Of a stretch of DNA of 64,000 bases, positions 24,234 through 36,710 are shown piece by piece. Under the pieces are notes generated by a model, which was given only the letters and a program-made list of their open reading frames with translations, was not told the origin of the DNA and made no database searches. This DNA is from Mucor racemosus (lineage: Eukaryota; Mucoromycota; Mucoromycetes; Mucorales; Mucoraceae), in contig JAPEHQ010000006.1 in the NCBI GenBank assembly GCA_027405735.1, positions 372,001 through 436,000 of the forward strand, written 5' to 3'. Position numbers and translations under genes: made by a program. Each line of letters starts with the position of its first letter. The first letter of the stretch is position 1.

Positions 24234-24700
24234 ACATTCATTAAAAATTGTAAAAGCGAGCTTGCAGGGCGCCGCCATCATCGAGTGTAGCGAGATTATA
24301 CGTCTATCATATATAATACGTTAATTATTCAAAAGAAAGTTCAAAAAAAGAGCTCACAGGGCGATATTTTTATCGTAATTGAGCATAGCGAGATTAAACG
24401 GCTATTTGTAATACTTAGTCATAGTACATAGTGCAAAAACAAGCGTAGTGAGATCAGAAAACTATTAATATAAAGCAGTTATCATAAGACAAATTACAGA
24501 AACGAGCATAGCGAAGCAAATATCCACTCTATGAAACATATTAATTACAGATAAAGTGCAAGAGTACAGCGACATCAAACGGTTATATGTAAATATAATA
24601 CTTTTATTATAAAAAAAGCTATTATATACGGCAAATTGCAAAATAAAAAAAGCCCGCAGAGCAATGCCGTAATTAAGCATCGCGAGATTGAACAACTAAC
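24234..24700. repeat. Degenerate tandem array with GAGCATAGCGAGATT-like core
   Basis: At least five imperfect units, spaced irregularly by roughly 50-100 bp, share GCAAAA...GCGAGC...GCAGGGCG...ATTGAGCATAGCGAGATT...ACGGCTA in whole or part. Clear units start near 24240, 24340, 24430, 24490 and 24625. Single copies of the unit occur at about 25850, 44455 and (inverted) 56880. It marks the end of the repeat element rather than a satellite of its own. Confidence 0.65.
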
Positions 24701-25432
24701 TCTCTTGTACTATGATATACCCAAATTTTAAATAAAAAATATTCTTTTTGCTCGACTTTTCTTGTATTTGACTATGTGCGGTCTGAAAATTCAGTTTTTG
24801 TAGCGGACATTTTCGGGACTCGTTTTATCCTTACCAACACTCATGATTTTGATCAAAAAACAGAAAAATCAATTTTTGATACCAAAATCAACGATTAAAT
24901 ATACTACATTGTGAGAGAAAATTATAGCTATAACTAATACACATTTTATAAAATCTTAATATTAAATGTTAAGTAATGAAACTTTGTACTTTTGCCCCAA
25001 AAACGGTTTTTTGATTAAAGGATTTTCATGTAATATTTTGCAGTAAAAATTTCTGTTATTTTTTATTGAGCAAATAGAGCACTAAATTAGGTACATGTGT
25101 ATATTTTTTGTTTTTATAATTAGTAGTATAATTAGCTTTAGATTTGCAAAATTAAAAAAAAAAATCGAAAAGTATCAAAATTAATGATCTGGACAAGAAT
25201 AATTTTTTTGGAATTAAAATGCCGCGGATAAGCCTTGTAAGTCTTAAAAATAAGAGATTTTACGATACTTAAGAGCTTTTTCAAGAATCTACGATGCTTT
25301 ACCCACTTGCTTCAAATTTATTACTGTAAATATTTATACCTGTTGATACTATGTGGTAGTTTATTTGATGATGCTATAGCTTTACTTTCTATTTATTGCG
25401 CTAGGGTTGATTTACATTGATTTTTAGTCTTA

Positions 25433-25698
25433 CCTCTCCAACGTCATAAACATAAAAATGGCCATCATTAGAACCTATTGCTGTTTTTATCCCAAGCCAA
25501 TTTATTCAATGCTTTACCAGAATCAACTTGAGCACTTACAAATGGTTCCTCAGTATCTGCATTCAAATTCTCTAAATCAAATTGACCGGTTCCATCTACA
25601 GTACCAAACAAAGCGGGATATGTAGGAGACCATTTTACATCATATATATCATCGTCTGCGTGTTCAAATGAGTAAAGAGGAGGAATAGTAGAGACTTT
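25433..25698 (-). pseudogene. Dynein intermediate chain exon, decayed (copy B)
   Basis: On the minus strand an acceptor-like TTAG precedes a stretch reading PPLYSFEHADDDIYDVKWSP, then YPALFGTVDGTGQFDL, NLNADTEEPF and ALNKLAWDK. These are typical blocks of the last WD40 blades of cytoplasmic dynein intermediate chain. The frame is then broken by a deletion before the SDGH...YDVGE block, which is followed by an intact GTAAGA donor. The expected Trp in the DLWNLN block is changed (DLENLN). So one exon, with both splice borders, sits inside the dispersed repeat and is no longer coding. Confidence 0.85.
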
Positions 25699-25905
25699 CT
25701 AATAACATACTACAAAAAATGTTTTTTTTTAAAAAAAGGGTGATGTTAATATGTGTTACGAAAGCATACATTTTTCGACTAGAGAGACAGTAATCGTACG
25801 TAACGAGGTAGAGCAGCCGCTCATATGATACTGTACATTCATTTAAAAAAATTGCAAAAGCAAACCCGCAGGGCGTAGCGAGATTGAACGGCTAGCATTT
25901 ATACA

Positions 25906-26350
25906 AGTATACACTAAATGCTAAAACTTAATAATAAAAATGTAAAGCATATTTCAAGCATAAAGTATATAATATAATAAAAAGAAATGTATATATATTT
26001 GTTACTTAATTGCTTCACAGGAAGACCCCCTATATCTTCCAGGGAATTTTTCTCTCTCACAATTCCTTTAATTATTTCGGCATAGCATCTGTTTTTATTT
26101 TTCAAATTTTGAAATGAAATGTAGTAATCTTTGATATGTTTATACAATATATAGTATTATGAAAATTATAGGAATAAAATAATGGGACTCAATGGTGTAT
26201 CTCCTCTCTCTATCTCTATCTGTCTCTCTCTTTAATGGGTAAAGGCGATTTATTCAAAATATTTCCTGTCTTCTTCATCCCTTCCTTTTTATAAATGGAA
26301 TGAGAGATAGTAAAACAAACGCATAAATGAATATATAAATACGAGTTCTT
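25906..26350. other. Intergenic, AT-rich
   Basis: 3' flank of the velvet gene. A CT-rich microsatellite-like run lies at about 26200-26232. The 77-codon minus-strand ORF here has no recognisable features. Confidence 0.5.
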
Positions 26351-27453
26351 TTATTTTTCCTCCTTTTTAGGTCTAACTTGAGTGCGTACAGTTAATTTTA
26401 AACCTTGTTTCGCTAAATGTCTAGACAATGAGCTTGATTCTACAAGATTTTTAAATATGGTTAATATACGTTGATTTTTTTTTAATATGAAAAAAAAGGG
26501 CCATTTTTATTTTTGTATTACCATTCATTCCTGGGTATGCTTTTGCTGAATAAACAGTAAATGGGTCCGAGAAAACTTCATGAATTATCTTGTCCCTACG
26601 GCATATATATCGTTTTAGATAGTTACACATGACGCATTTCTATTTATTTATTATTACCTTGCTAAATGTATTAAACTAAATTGTAATCGATATTGACCCG
26701 TCATTCGTATACTTAGATCAGGAAATGCAAAATAATATGCTCTGTCATTATTAATATCTTTTAGCAAAGAAGGTGAACTCACAAGTGAGCCAATCAAAAA
26801 ACGAAGTGAATGTGATGCTGTTCCTTTTATTATGTCATGTCTTTTCGTCATATCAACGGACCATAAAGATACATGCATTATATAAAAGGGGCATTCAATT
26901 GAACTATTATAAATCAAATCAATAAAGAATACACACACATACGCAAATATACAGCTTACGCTTGAGTCGATAAGATTGCATTTTCTACTTTAAGTCGAAC
27001 TATAGGCGCAGGATCGATGGGTCGTCGATCTTTTTCATCATAACCCGACATACGACATTGTTGAGGTTGCTCTACAATATCAAGTCTATAAGTACTACAT
27101 AACAATACAAAAGATTAATAACCTTTTAACTTTTTATTCAACATATCTTATCTTTACGTCTTATCCTCAATTGAGGTTTACTTTGTATCAGGTTGTGATT
27201 TGCCTTGATCAGACATCATTTTTTTAAGATTTTCGTTATTCATATTAAATATTTCATTTTGATGATTGTTCATTTTTATTGGTGATGGATCAGTATTGGG
27301 TTCTAAAAACGTTACAGTAGGTTGTTCGATTGTTGGTGTATTTGTAGGCAATAGTAATTCATCATGTTCTTCATCGTAATTGATTAAATTATTAAAGAAC
27401 TCATCGCCGTCAGTTAAATTTGGTGGTGGCAATGGTGATGTGTTTTGTGCCAT
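26351..27453 (-). CDS. Velvet-domain transcription regulator
   Basis: Five exons: 27453-27182, 27094-26960, 26903-26658, 26595-26522 and 26439-26351, giving 271 aa with all GT-AG introns in phase. The start is set at the Met of MAQNTSPLPPPNL, 40 codons inside a longer open frame. Residues ~1-90 are polar and disordered. The velvet domain follows: RLDIVEQPQQCRMSGYDEKD, RRPIDPAPIVRLKV, PFYIMHVSLWSVD, LIGSLVSSPSLLKD, FAFPDLSIRMTGQYRLQFSL and VFSDPFTVYSAKAYPGM. A short basic tail ends it (KLTVRTQVRPKKEEK). Velvet proteins bind DNA with an NF-kB-like fold and control sporulation and secondary metabolism in ascomycetes. The domain has no long insertion, so it looks nearer VosA than VelB; that sub-assignment is tentative. 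Confidence 0.93.
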
Positions 27454-27809
27454 TTTCAAAAGTGCAGAGAGAAAAAGAAATGATAAACAAAAGCCTTGAT
27501 TTATATAGACAACAATTTGCGTATTTTGTGTGCCAAATGATCGCATTCGATTAAAACTGAGATGAACCCACAAGAAATCGTAGATTTACAGGTGATTCAA
27601 TGATTTATTAATGGAACCACTTGCCAAAAAAAGGGCGCATGTATTTGGTTAACTCCGCGTACTAATGCTTTGTATAGTTACAGAACCCCAAAAAAGAGAG
27701 GTCGTTTGGATTGCAATCCCATTGAAATACTAGAATGATCTGTCAATGTCTATTTTCTGCTTTTTTTTTTTTTTTGTTTATCCCGAAAAACTATTTAACT
27801 AAATTTGAA
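27454..27809. promoter_or_regulatory. Short divergent promoter region, velvet gene / CYSTM gene
   Basis: 356 bp between two divergent start codons, so both promoters share it. A T-rich run lies immediately upstream of the CYSTM gene (about 27761-27777). Confidence 0.5.
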
Positions 27810-27903
27810 ATGGATTATAAAAATCAACCACAGCAGTATCAGCAAGGTGGTAGCAATGGGTTTTATAACCAAGGCCCTCCACCTCCACAGAGTGCTTATT
27901 ACA

Positions 27904-27934
<31 letters not shown>

Positions 27935-28261
27935 ATATTATCCGCCTCCTCAACAGCAAAATCAAGGTAATTATAATTGATCGCCATCTTTTTTAATTCG
28001 ATTGAAACAACATTCGATTTTGAATTAATTTTGTACTCCTTAAATATTGTAATAGGATATTATCAACCTCAACAACCAATGTATAGTAATCAACCACAAC
28101 AACAACAACAAGCATCTAAAGGCGGTATGGGTGGTTGCATGGCATGGTAATTGCTTTATTTTACGAAACCTGATAGCATAAAATATTGATTATAATTCCT
28201 TAGTATCTCGGGTCTTCTTTGTTGTTGCTTGGCACAAGAATGCTGTTCCATGCTTATTTAA
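27810..28261 (+). CDS. CYSTM-family cysteine-rich tail-anchored protein
   Basis: Three exons, 27810-27966, 28056-28146 and 28204-28261, giving 101 aa. An upstream in-frame Met exists at 27735, but the start MDYKNQPQQY fits the family better. The first ~75 residues are Gln/Tyr/Pro/Gly-rich with a ten-residue poly-Q. The C-terminus reads GGCMACISGLLCCCLAQECC, the Cys-rich hydrophobic CYSTM module also seen in small yeast proteins such as YBR016W. Members sit in the plasma membrane, probably palmitoylated, and are linked to stress tolerance. The function here is inferred by family only. Confidence 0.88.
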
Positions 28262-31200
28262 ACGATATGGTTACACTATTTCAGATACAATTTTCACAAA
28301 AAGATCGGAAATTTTCTTTTTGACATGCATTTGAATAAATATCGCGCGCATACGATGCAATGATTGCATTAAAACTTACTATTTGAGGATATGTATACCA
28401 TGATTTGCCCGATTTTTTTTTTTTTTTTTTTGACCTTGACTTTTTTGGGATATGACAATATATAATTGTACAAGTTTATGTCATCATAGTTGAACTGTCG
28501 AGATGTATATACTGTACATATTAATAGACCATGACATGTATCATATAGATTATGCCATGATTACAACTTGTAAAAGGGAGATAAGGGAAGTGAGGAAGTG
28601 CGGAAAAGGAGCCCTGAGTTTTATATATATGTTTATATCCACACGCGCATATTTTAGAACGAAACACAGTTAAGGATTCCTCTCCTGGCTCCTTCCTTTC
28701 GCAAGGTATTGTAGATTGCCACGATCACCCAATTCTTGGTTCCAAGGGACAGGAAGGTTTCAGATCTGAGGAATTTAAACACATTAGAACAATTGACTAA
28801 GCACCTTGGTTGTTCAAATATAACCTTAGGTCTAATGTAATTGTATTTGCGCACCGAATCACCTAGTAAAAGAATTGTTTCGAAACTTCCCAAATGTGAT
28901 TCGAAGGTTAATTTTCCAAAACAAGATGAATTAAAACAGTTAGTGTCAATATGGATATTTTTGTTTCAGAAGCAAGGATCAATTAATTTTTAATTCTACT
29001 AGTGAAATGAATGCAAGGACTGTTTAAAAATAATCAGATTAGATGCTAACAGTATTAGGAGTAACCCAGGATTCAACTAAGCTTTATAAAGAAGAAATGG
29101 CCAAGAATTGTGAATAGTGTGGCTCTCATATAGCTACACATTGTAAAAGCTTTGCAAATCACTCAGGAACCATATTGAATTGCCTTTTACTGAAAAAAAT
29201 ATCATAAGAAGGCATAAAACAATACTAAATTATTATGGTTAGTCTTCATAAAGATTATCGCGCAATAAGTTTTTTATAAACAATGACTACCAAGAAAATA
29301 ATTATGCATAGTCCCTGAATTGCTGCAAATCGTGCGGACATAGTAGTAGTAGCAAAAGCCGGAACCAAGATTCACAATTTACACGTAATGGCCTAGTTTA
29401 CAAGATAATATTAAATGCATATATGTATCTAATAAATATTTTTTAAAAAATGCGAGAGTGCTGATCAAATGCTAAACAATGGCATTGGCTACATCTTATA
29501 TCAATGGTTTCCAGCTTGCGGGTTGATTAAGAATGAAGTCTTTAAATGACAGGCTTTGGTTTTTGCAGTATAGATTTTAATGTGAAATGAGGGTAATATA
29601 TATTCGAGCGAGGAAGCAAGATAAATTACAGGCTTATTATATACTGGAATTTGCTTATTTTTCAATGCTCTACATACATAATATATCCAAATAATGAATT
29701 ACATGCAGACGACAGGAAATAGACGGGGTATTGTAAGTACAGGAGCACCTTTTGTCATAAAACTTGTTTCTTTTAGGAACATCTTCTAATAATATCATAT
29801 CTTAGACACTGCTAAATAGATATGCATTGATCGCAATGTTCTGTCTGTTCCTAAATTTATTTCATATCTCACGAAAGTCTCAAAAACAAGTAAAATTCAC
29901 TGCTGCCTTTTCCTTGAAAACTGGGTCTCACTTTTCATCCCTGCCCAACTTTTTTTTTTACTAAATAACACCGGGAAAAAAGTATATGCCAATGTACCTG
30001 AGATGTTCCACTTTAATCCAAAAATAAGTATCCAGAAATATCCTATTTTTTTCAATTGGTATTAATTTTTCAATTTTAATGTTCCAGATTTTACGCGTAT
30101 TTCACTGCTAAAAATTAAACACTTTGAGGCCTCATATCTCTACGAAAACTTGATCCATACTAATTTTTTTAATAATGAAACTTACTTGTTTTAACGCCCC
30201 CTATAACATATCTAAATTTGATAAAGTTCTGAGCACTTTTATTTTTTTTTAATTTTTTGACATTTTTTTGTAGTAAATTTCAGAATATTTACTAAATTGA
30301 GCAATCCTTTTTTTTTACATTCATTCCATTGACATTATTAAGATCTACCAGACCCAATTTAGTTTTCTTCAAAATATTGATTTTTCGTGGAGATATCCTC
30401 AAAAATGTGTACGAAGAGATACTTTCGTTTCTAGCCTCAATTTTCCCTTATATAACCTCATTCCAAATTCTGAATTTGAAACATTTTTGGACAAAAACTT
30501 CGTTTTCTCTATGAAAAATATAGTTAGAAGGTTCAGCAATAGCTCAATCGATAGATAATGTTTTGGTGCATCACTGTAATTACTTATATTTAAAATATGT
30601 TTATAAAAAGTAATGTGTATCCTCAAAAAACCTAAAAAAACTCAGTTGCATTTTACGCAAAATTTAATGTGAAATATTTGTTTGAATTTTATTGAAATGG
30701 ATGCGGAATCAAAAACTGTACAAAAGCCATTTAATACACTAGTTCAACTTACTTTGTAATTCATGAGCTATGAAACTATTTTGTTTTTTGATCATTTTCT
30801 GATCGATTTTACAACAAATCGATTTTGGAACTCAGTCATAATGTTATGATAGATTCTAAGCTGTAATGTGAATTATTACTTTGATTACCTCGACAAAAAA
30901 TCAATATTTTTTTCTGAAACAAAACTTTAAGAGTAATTTAAAATTGGATCTATCTTGTGGATTTAAAAATTAATATCTTGCTTTCGATGTGTAGGTTTTA
31001 CAAACAATTTTTTAATCAGCTTTTAGTCATTATTAGGTCAATACCTTTATATTCCGCTACAGTATTTCTACTTTAAATTCAGACGAAATAGTAATCAATG
31101 TTTACACATACCAATGTTCAAATTATAAAGTAATTTCAATATTGAAGCAGAAGAAGCAGAAGAAGCAGAATATATGGAAAGAAAGAAGGAAATAAAAAGT

Positions 31201-32484
31201 CGATTAAAATTTTTTTTTTCATCATTCCATTTATAATGCAAAGAAAAATGATAAATTGCATTAATCCATGATACGAATGTTTTAAAGCGCAAGCCATACT
31301 CTATATTTTGTTGAATATTCAAAGAATTACTTCAGCCTAGGAAGAAATGATTGTTTGGTTTGTTTATAGTGAAATAATAGCAAGGTATTGTCTGTCAATC
31401 ATATTACATTGTACTTTTTCAGTTTTATTATTCTGGACATAAGCTTAATTTAAATATTTATCGTAATAAACAACTAGCATCTAGAAATAATACTTTATTC
31501 GTTTCTCGCTTTGTCTAGACTTAATTTTTACTCTGTTTCAATATATAACTACAATCGTCCAAAATTCAATTGGAAATCGTCTAAATATTTTCCTGAAATG
31601 TCTGAATTTCAAGTGGAAATACTGTATTAACTCTTTTATATCTATTATCGGACCGACACCGACGGTCAGTAAAGGGGAGGTACAGTTTTTTTAAAATTTA
31701 ACAGAAACCGACATAATATTGGGATTCGCTTTCCCAATGCTATATATTTTTATTAATTTTTTTTTATACTGTATATATTAAACAAAATTGGAATACAATA
31801 ATAACACGCGGAACAAAAAAATATAGAAGCATATCCGATATGCTCTGAAGCAATGACAATGCAATATTGGGAATAAAATTAATTCTAGACTGCATGATGA
31901 ATTCTCCAGAGTTCTGACTATAATTGACAGCATTTGTTCTGTGGACCCTAAATAAATGTTATAATGGTCGTACCAACCAAATAGCTCTATTTATACTTGA
32001 TCATTTACTTCGAATTTACCGTTCCCCTCTCTTTCTAAAAACTATACTAACTTTTAGCTTAATCAAGATCTGATATTTATCATTTTGGTAAATTATAAAA
32101 ATAATCTTACATTGCTAAACAAATTAATAATAATAAAACCTAGTTGGTTCTTTTATATTATCAAAACAAATATTGAGATTTATTGATACCACAAATTACA
32201 TTTGAATTTGCAAAATCAGATGCATAATATAAAAAAGCATGATGCATTGATTGATTTAATACATTACAGTTCAAATATTTCACAAATCCCAATATACAAA
32301 GAAAAAAATAATGTCATTTTAATTTAAAGAGTAGCATATATCATATATCATATATATAGAAATGGAAAAAAGGGTGCGAATAAAAGGCAAAAAATATTAC
32401 AATAATGTACAAAAATGGGCTGCTTTTTTTTTTTTTGGTAGAACAAATTATGGACAACAGAAAACTTTCAAAAAAAAACACTAA
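28262..32484. other. Gene-poor interval holding repeat R copy 2
   Basis: 4.2 kb without a secure gene. A minus-strand ORF at 28654-28893 (79 aa; MGSFETILLLGDSVRKYNYI...) looks more protein-like than its surroundings but matches no family I know. Decayed mobile DNA is possible nearby. The dispersed repeat at 29.85-30.93 kb is listed separately. The stretch from about 31.0 to 32.48 kb is AT-rich with no recognised feature. Confidence 0.5.
29850..30930 (+). repeat. ~1.1-kb dispersed repeat family R, copy 2
   Basis: Same orientation as copy 3 and opposite to copy 1. Shared landmarks are CATATCTCACGAAAG near the start and the LIFRGDILKNV-encoding block near 30375. The 61-codon plus-strand ORF at 30329-30514 corresponds to the conserved ORF of the other copies but is frameshifted in its last third. 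Confidence 0.7.
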
Positions 32485-33889
32485 CTAAAGCAAAGCTCCT
32501 CGAGCAAATCTTCTACGAGAACCAGTATCTATATCGAAATCTAAGACGGCATTTTCAAGGCCTTTGAAGCATGTGAGTATAAATGTATATTTTGTTGATA
32601 TAAATAACTTACCAACAAACATCTTTTGACTATCATGAGCAAATGTCAAACCAGTAATTGGTGTATCTTGGCCAACAGGGCCTACTCTCAATGTTTGTTG
32701 ACCATCAAAAGTACGAGCATCGACAATATGTATATGAGATACATGTTCACTAAACGCTAACAGATCAATAGCACCCGTTTGAGTGAATTTTACACATCTT
32801 GCGGCACCTTTTGTGATTGAAGGATGAAGTCCTGAAAATCTTGCCAATGGGTTACGACTTCTAATATCCCATACATGAACAGAACCATCTTGACTTGACA
32901 CTGCAAATTTTTCAGATGAATGATTCCAAGCAACCGAGAAATTAGCATCTCGCGAAACAGCCATGGTGGTAGCTAATTCATAATGTCCAGAATTTGTTAC
33001 ATTGAATAGCTGTACTCGATTATCATCACCTACTGTAATCATTTTTCTACCATCTGGACTAACAGAAGTGTGATTTACAGCAGTCCTAAAATCAAGTGTA
33101 TCTATCAATTCTAAATCTGGTACAGAAAATACACGAATTGAAGCGTCATTGTTGGAGACAAGTAACCTTGTTTCGCCATTCAGATTCGAGAAACATAATC
33201 CGTTGTTGATTGTACAACCAGGTGAAGTTGTGATGCTCCTATTTTTTTCGTCTCAGTATCAATATAATGAAATAATTTACTTTGATCCTATGACAACATA
33301 CACTTGATAATCGCTATTCGTATCCTTCAATGTCAAATCTCCTCGTTGTCCACCTGCTGCCCAATAACCATAACTAACCAAAAGAAGATTATCAGTAATC
33401 GGATCAAAAATTATCCAATTAGAAGAAAACTAACCCTGATGCCATGCAGGTCGGTGGATAACCAATATCCTTTAATAAATAACTTTTCTGTCCAGTTTTA
33501 TAATTATACTGCAGGAAAAAGAAAGCATGTTAGTGTAACCTTCCTCAACGATCAAAAAAAACAAAAAAAACAAAACGACATTCTTACTCTATAAATATCT
33601 TGCCCGGTTGGGATGATTAATTGATTTTTATGATGGTCATCATCTGTCAGTAATAAATCTCTTAATTGCCTAAATGAAAATATGTATAAATGATCTACAA
33701 GTTGTTTATTTGTTTGTTTGTTGTTTACCAATGGTGAATTGTCACTTTTTGATCATGAACTATGGGCTTAGGCCTAACATACATGTTTGTATCGCTACAT
33801 TGAACCGAGGAATTTTAGAATTCTAACATACTTTCTTTTTCATATTTTGATTTTTACCTTGATACACAAGATGTATCAATAATCGTCAT
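32485..33889 (-). CDS. WD40 protein of the DUF2415 type
   Basis: Model of about seven exons starting MTIIDTSCVSSDTNMYVRPK at 33889 and ending RRRFARGALL. Short introns break the 5' half, and one further intron (about 32.57-32.61 kb) joins KMFV to GLENAVLDFDID. The protein has KVTIHHWQLRDLLL and LIIPTGQDIYRYN near the N-terminus. WD40 blades follow: NNDASIRVFSVPDLELI, VSPDGRKMITVGDDNRVQLF, SSQDGSVHVWDIRSRNPLA. The last segment, VLDFDIDTGSRRRFA, is the DUF2415 C-terminal motif. Fission yeast has a related uncharacterised WD-repeat protein (C2A9.03). Function is unknown. It is divergent from the Cdt2 gene, 1.2 kb away. Confidence 0.85.
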
Positions 33890-34231
33890 TTTTGTAAATG
33901 AATTTTGAAGAAAAAAAAAAGAAGAAAGAGAATAATTTTATAGTTGGGAAAAAAAACCAACTAAAATAAAGAAAAAAGAAAGAACTGCATAATAAGGGTT
34001 TCAGTTTAGAAGGAGGGCGAGACAGTTCTAGCTATTTTCTGATTCACTGGAAAAGAAAAAGTGACGCAATTCAAGTTTTCTATTGTGATTTGAGTCAAAA
34101 AAGCTATACTTTCAATACTCAGCATTATATACGATTATAACTAGGATCTATATCATCAAAAAGATTCCGATATCTACTTATTTTTGTATGAAAACAAGTA
34201 ATTTGGAAAGAACATTCGACATTTGACAGAC

Positions 34232-34262
<31 letters not shown>

Positions 34263-35054
34263 ACAAAGCAATTGGATTGGTTGACCATCCGAGAAAAAAG
34301 CAAACCACATCGGCTTACACCAATAGAATAACACCTAATGTTAGAAGCGCTTACTTGGTTTGACATCCTGTCACTGTCGAAACGTTCAAATGTTGAAAGT
34401 AGAGGAGTAGATAACTTTCGCACGGGAAATCGTTTCGAATATTACTGAATTGTTGAATATTCATTGAGAATTTATCGGGAAATGCATAAATTTTATCGTT
34501 TCTAACATCTGCTCAACCATTTGTATGATCTTTTTTTTTGGGGGGAGGGGGAGGGGCATAGAGCATTTTTACATCTATATTGACTGTAAGCAATTTCTGG
34601 ATTTTTTTTTTTACATCAAGAATGATATGAACTGCATATTTATACTGCAGTTCTTTTGATCAATGTTGCCTATTAGACACCCCATCATCAATTGAAAGCC
34701 TATACTTTCATTGTATAGAATAATAAGTTTGAATTATGGAAAAATCTTCCATCTCAAGAATTAGATTATTCTTTTATAGCTTCATTCTATGCAACATCAA
34801 AGATATTAATGCGAATTTAGACTAAAATCAGATGAGCTATCAAGCTTTTAATTGATTGAAACAACCTGCCGTATTTTCATAAAAAAAAACATGTGAATCG
34901 TACTGGCAAAGGCTTAAACTTTAACCAAAGCCATGATCTCTATCGCTGCTATTCAATTAAGCAAGTCGCGTAACATTAAACGAGAGAATTCGAGTTCGAA
35001 ACGCGATCCATTCCTTGAAAATATCTTTTTCTTTAATTTATTTCAACCAAAAAT
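33890..35054. promoter_or_regulatory. Divergent upstream region of the DUF2415 WD40 gene and Cdt2 gene
   Basis: 1.17 kb between divergent starts. A (TA)n microsatellite occupies about 34231-34258, and a G-rich run lies at about 34540-34556. No gene recognised; the 81-codon minus-strand ORF spans the microsatellite and is not convincing. Confidence 0.5.
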
Positions 35055-36535
35055 ATGTTATCTGCCTTTCCTTCTGGTATAAAAAGAAGGCAGGAACCCG
35101 AAGAGGCTAATGGCAATGAAAAAAGCCCCATAAGTACATACAAAGCTCTCAAATTACGTTCTGTACAGCATCCTCGTACATTTGGAAGAAATTCAATAGG
35201 TATATAATTGACAATTTGTTCGTAAATACAATATTAAATCCATTGCAGTACCTGCAAGATCTATTTTGCCCAGATTCAAAAGTCCAAATAATATGGTGTA
35301 TCAATTTGTCTTTCCAGATAGTGAATTGTGTACACCATTCTATTTGGATTTCTCTCATCGTGCTCATGATGGTCATTTGTTGGCTGTGGGAGATGAAGAT
35401 GGACGAACAACTCTTTTGCGAACTGACAAAGACAACAATGCTGATAATACAGATTATCATCACTCTTTTTATTGTCATAAACATTCCATTACTGATGTAA
35501 AATGGAACCATGACGATACTATGTTGTTGACAGCAGCGACTGATCGATTAGTTAGATTATGGGATACAGAAGTACAAACATCTTTAGCAGAATTCTCTGG
35601 ACATGAAGATATTGTGAAATCAGTAAATTGGCATCCAAGCAACGACCGTAAGTTAACATATTTCGTTTCCTAGCAACCGAAAAATAATCAAGAAATTTAT
35701 TTTAGACTTGATTGTCACTGGTTCAAAGGATGGTTCTTATCGAGTTTGGGATACAAGGTTCAATCAACGACCTGCTGCAGATCCAAGTAAGTGTATTGAA
35801 TATGTTTATTATGAATGCTTCTGACATCTTTTGTTGAAAAAAAAAGCAGATCTATCCAGAATACCCGTATACAACCCGATCAAAGTAGTACCAGATGCAC
35901 ACAAAACATCAATACCCCGAGGTGGAAAAAGAACAGGCCCTAAACCACAGCGCATTCGATCAGTTACATGTGCCATGTTCATCAACAGCGATGAGGATAA
36001 AATTGTATCAAGTGGAAGTACTGATGGAACAATTAAAATATGGGATACACGACATGGACGAATTCCTTCCGTAATAGCATCAACAACATTTGCAACAGAG
36101 ACTGGTAATACCAGAGGCATCACTGATATGAAACTCGACAGTTCAGGACAACGGTTATTCAGCAGTTGCATGGATAACAATGTCTATATGCATTACATGG
36201 CAGATCTGTCAAAACCGGCACTTCGATTCTCAGATCCTGATTATAAAGTTGGTAGTTTCGATACTCGAATTTCATTATCTCCAGATGATCGATTTTTATT
36301 ATCAGGGTCCTTTAACAAGGATTTGTATGCTTGGGAAGTTGGTAACCCTAATGCAAAAGCTCAAAAGTTTGAAGGACATACGGAAAAAGTAACAGGTGTT
36401 TCTTGGAGTAAAACATCAATGTTCCAGGTAAGAACTGTGTGATTTTTTCCTTCATTAAATGCTGTATTAACGCATTTTTAGTTTGCTAGTTGTTCAGAGG
36501 ATTTTAATACTAGAATTTGGAATTTTGAGTTTTAG
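35055..36535 (+). CDS. Cdt2/DTL-like WD40 substrate receptor of CRL4 ubiquitin ligase
   Basis: Five exons, 35055-35199, 35249-35647, 35706-35786, 35850-36427 and 36482-36535, giving 418 aa with GT-AG introns. The N-terminal ~50 residues are basic. The propeller includes HSITDVKWNHDDTMLLTAAT, VRLWDTEVQTSLAEFSGHED, VTGSKDGSYRVWDTRFNQRP, SSGSTDGTIKIWDTRHGRIP, SLSPDDRFLLSGSFNKDLYA and FASCSEDFNTRIWNFEF. WDTR motifs after two blades are DDB1-contacting DWD boxes. Blade order and the long basic linker after the third blade (IPRGGKRTGPKPQRIRSVT) match Cdt2/DTL, which targets Cdt1 and other PCNA-bound proteins in S phase. The protein stops right after the last blade, so it lacks the long C-terminal tail of animal DTL. 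It is convergent with the MFS gene, 175 bp apart. Confidence 0.88.
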
Positions 36536-36710
36536 GAGGATATCTGAATGTTGCATTGTGTATATATGTTTTTAATTTTTTGTATTATTTTATACCCCCC
36601 CCCCCACCATCGTCAGTAAATTATTTATGAATATTCATCAATCAGTGAACTGAATAAAAACTGTTTTTATATTTAATGAAATAGATAGATAGATAGATAT
36701 ATACAAATAT

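Larger units (their letters stand above)
24184..25905 (+). repeat. Dispersed repeat family D, copy B, flanked by direct repeats
   Basis: The stretch begins and ends with related sequence. CGACTAGAGAGACAGTAATC occurs at about 24195 and again at about 25778. Each is followed by a GCAAAAGCG/GCAAAAGCA...GCAGGGCG...GCGAGATTGAACGGCT-type block. Between them lie a degenerate tandem array (24.23-24.70 kb), an AT-rich core matching copies A, C and D, and a dynein intermediate-chain pseudo-exon. The same order (terminal block, GTCTGAAAATTCAG landmark, core, pseudo-exon) recurs in the inverted-repeat arms. No transposon protein is encoded. Confidence 0.75.

Noticed and set aside
34231..34258. (TA)n run as a possible regulatory hairpin
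   Set aside because: Simple microsatellite; similar short runs occur elsewhere in the window.
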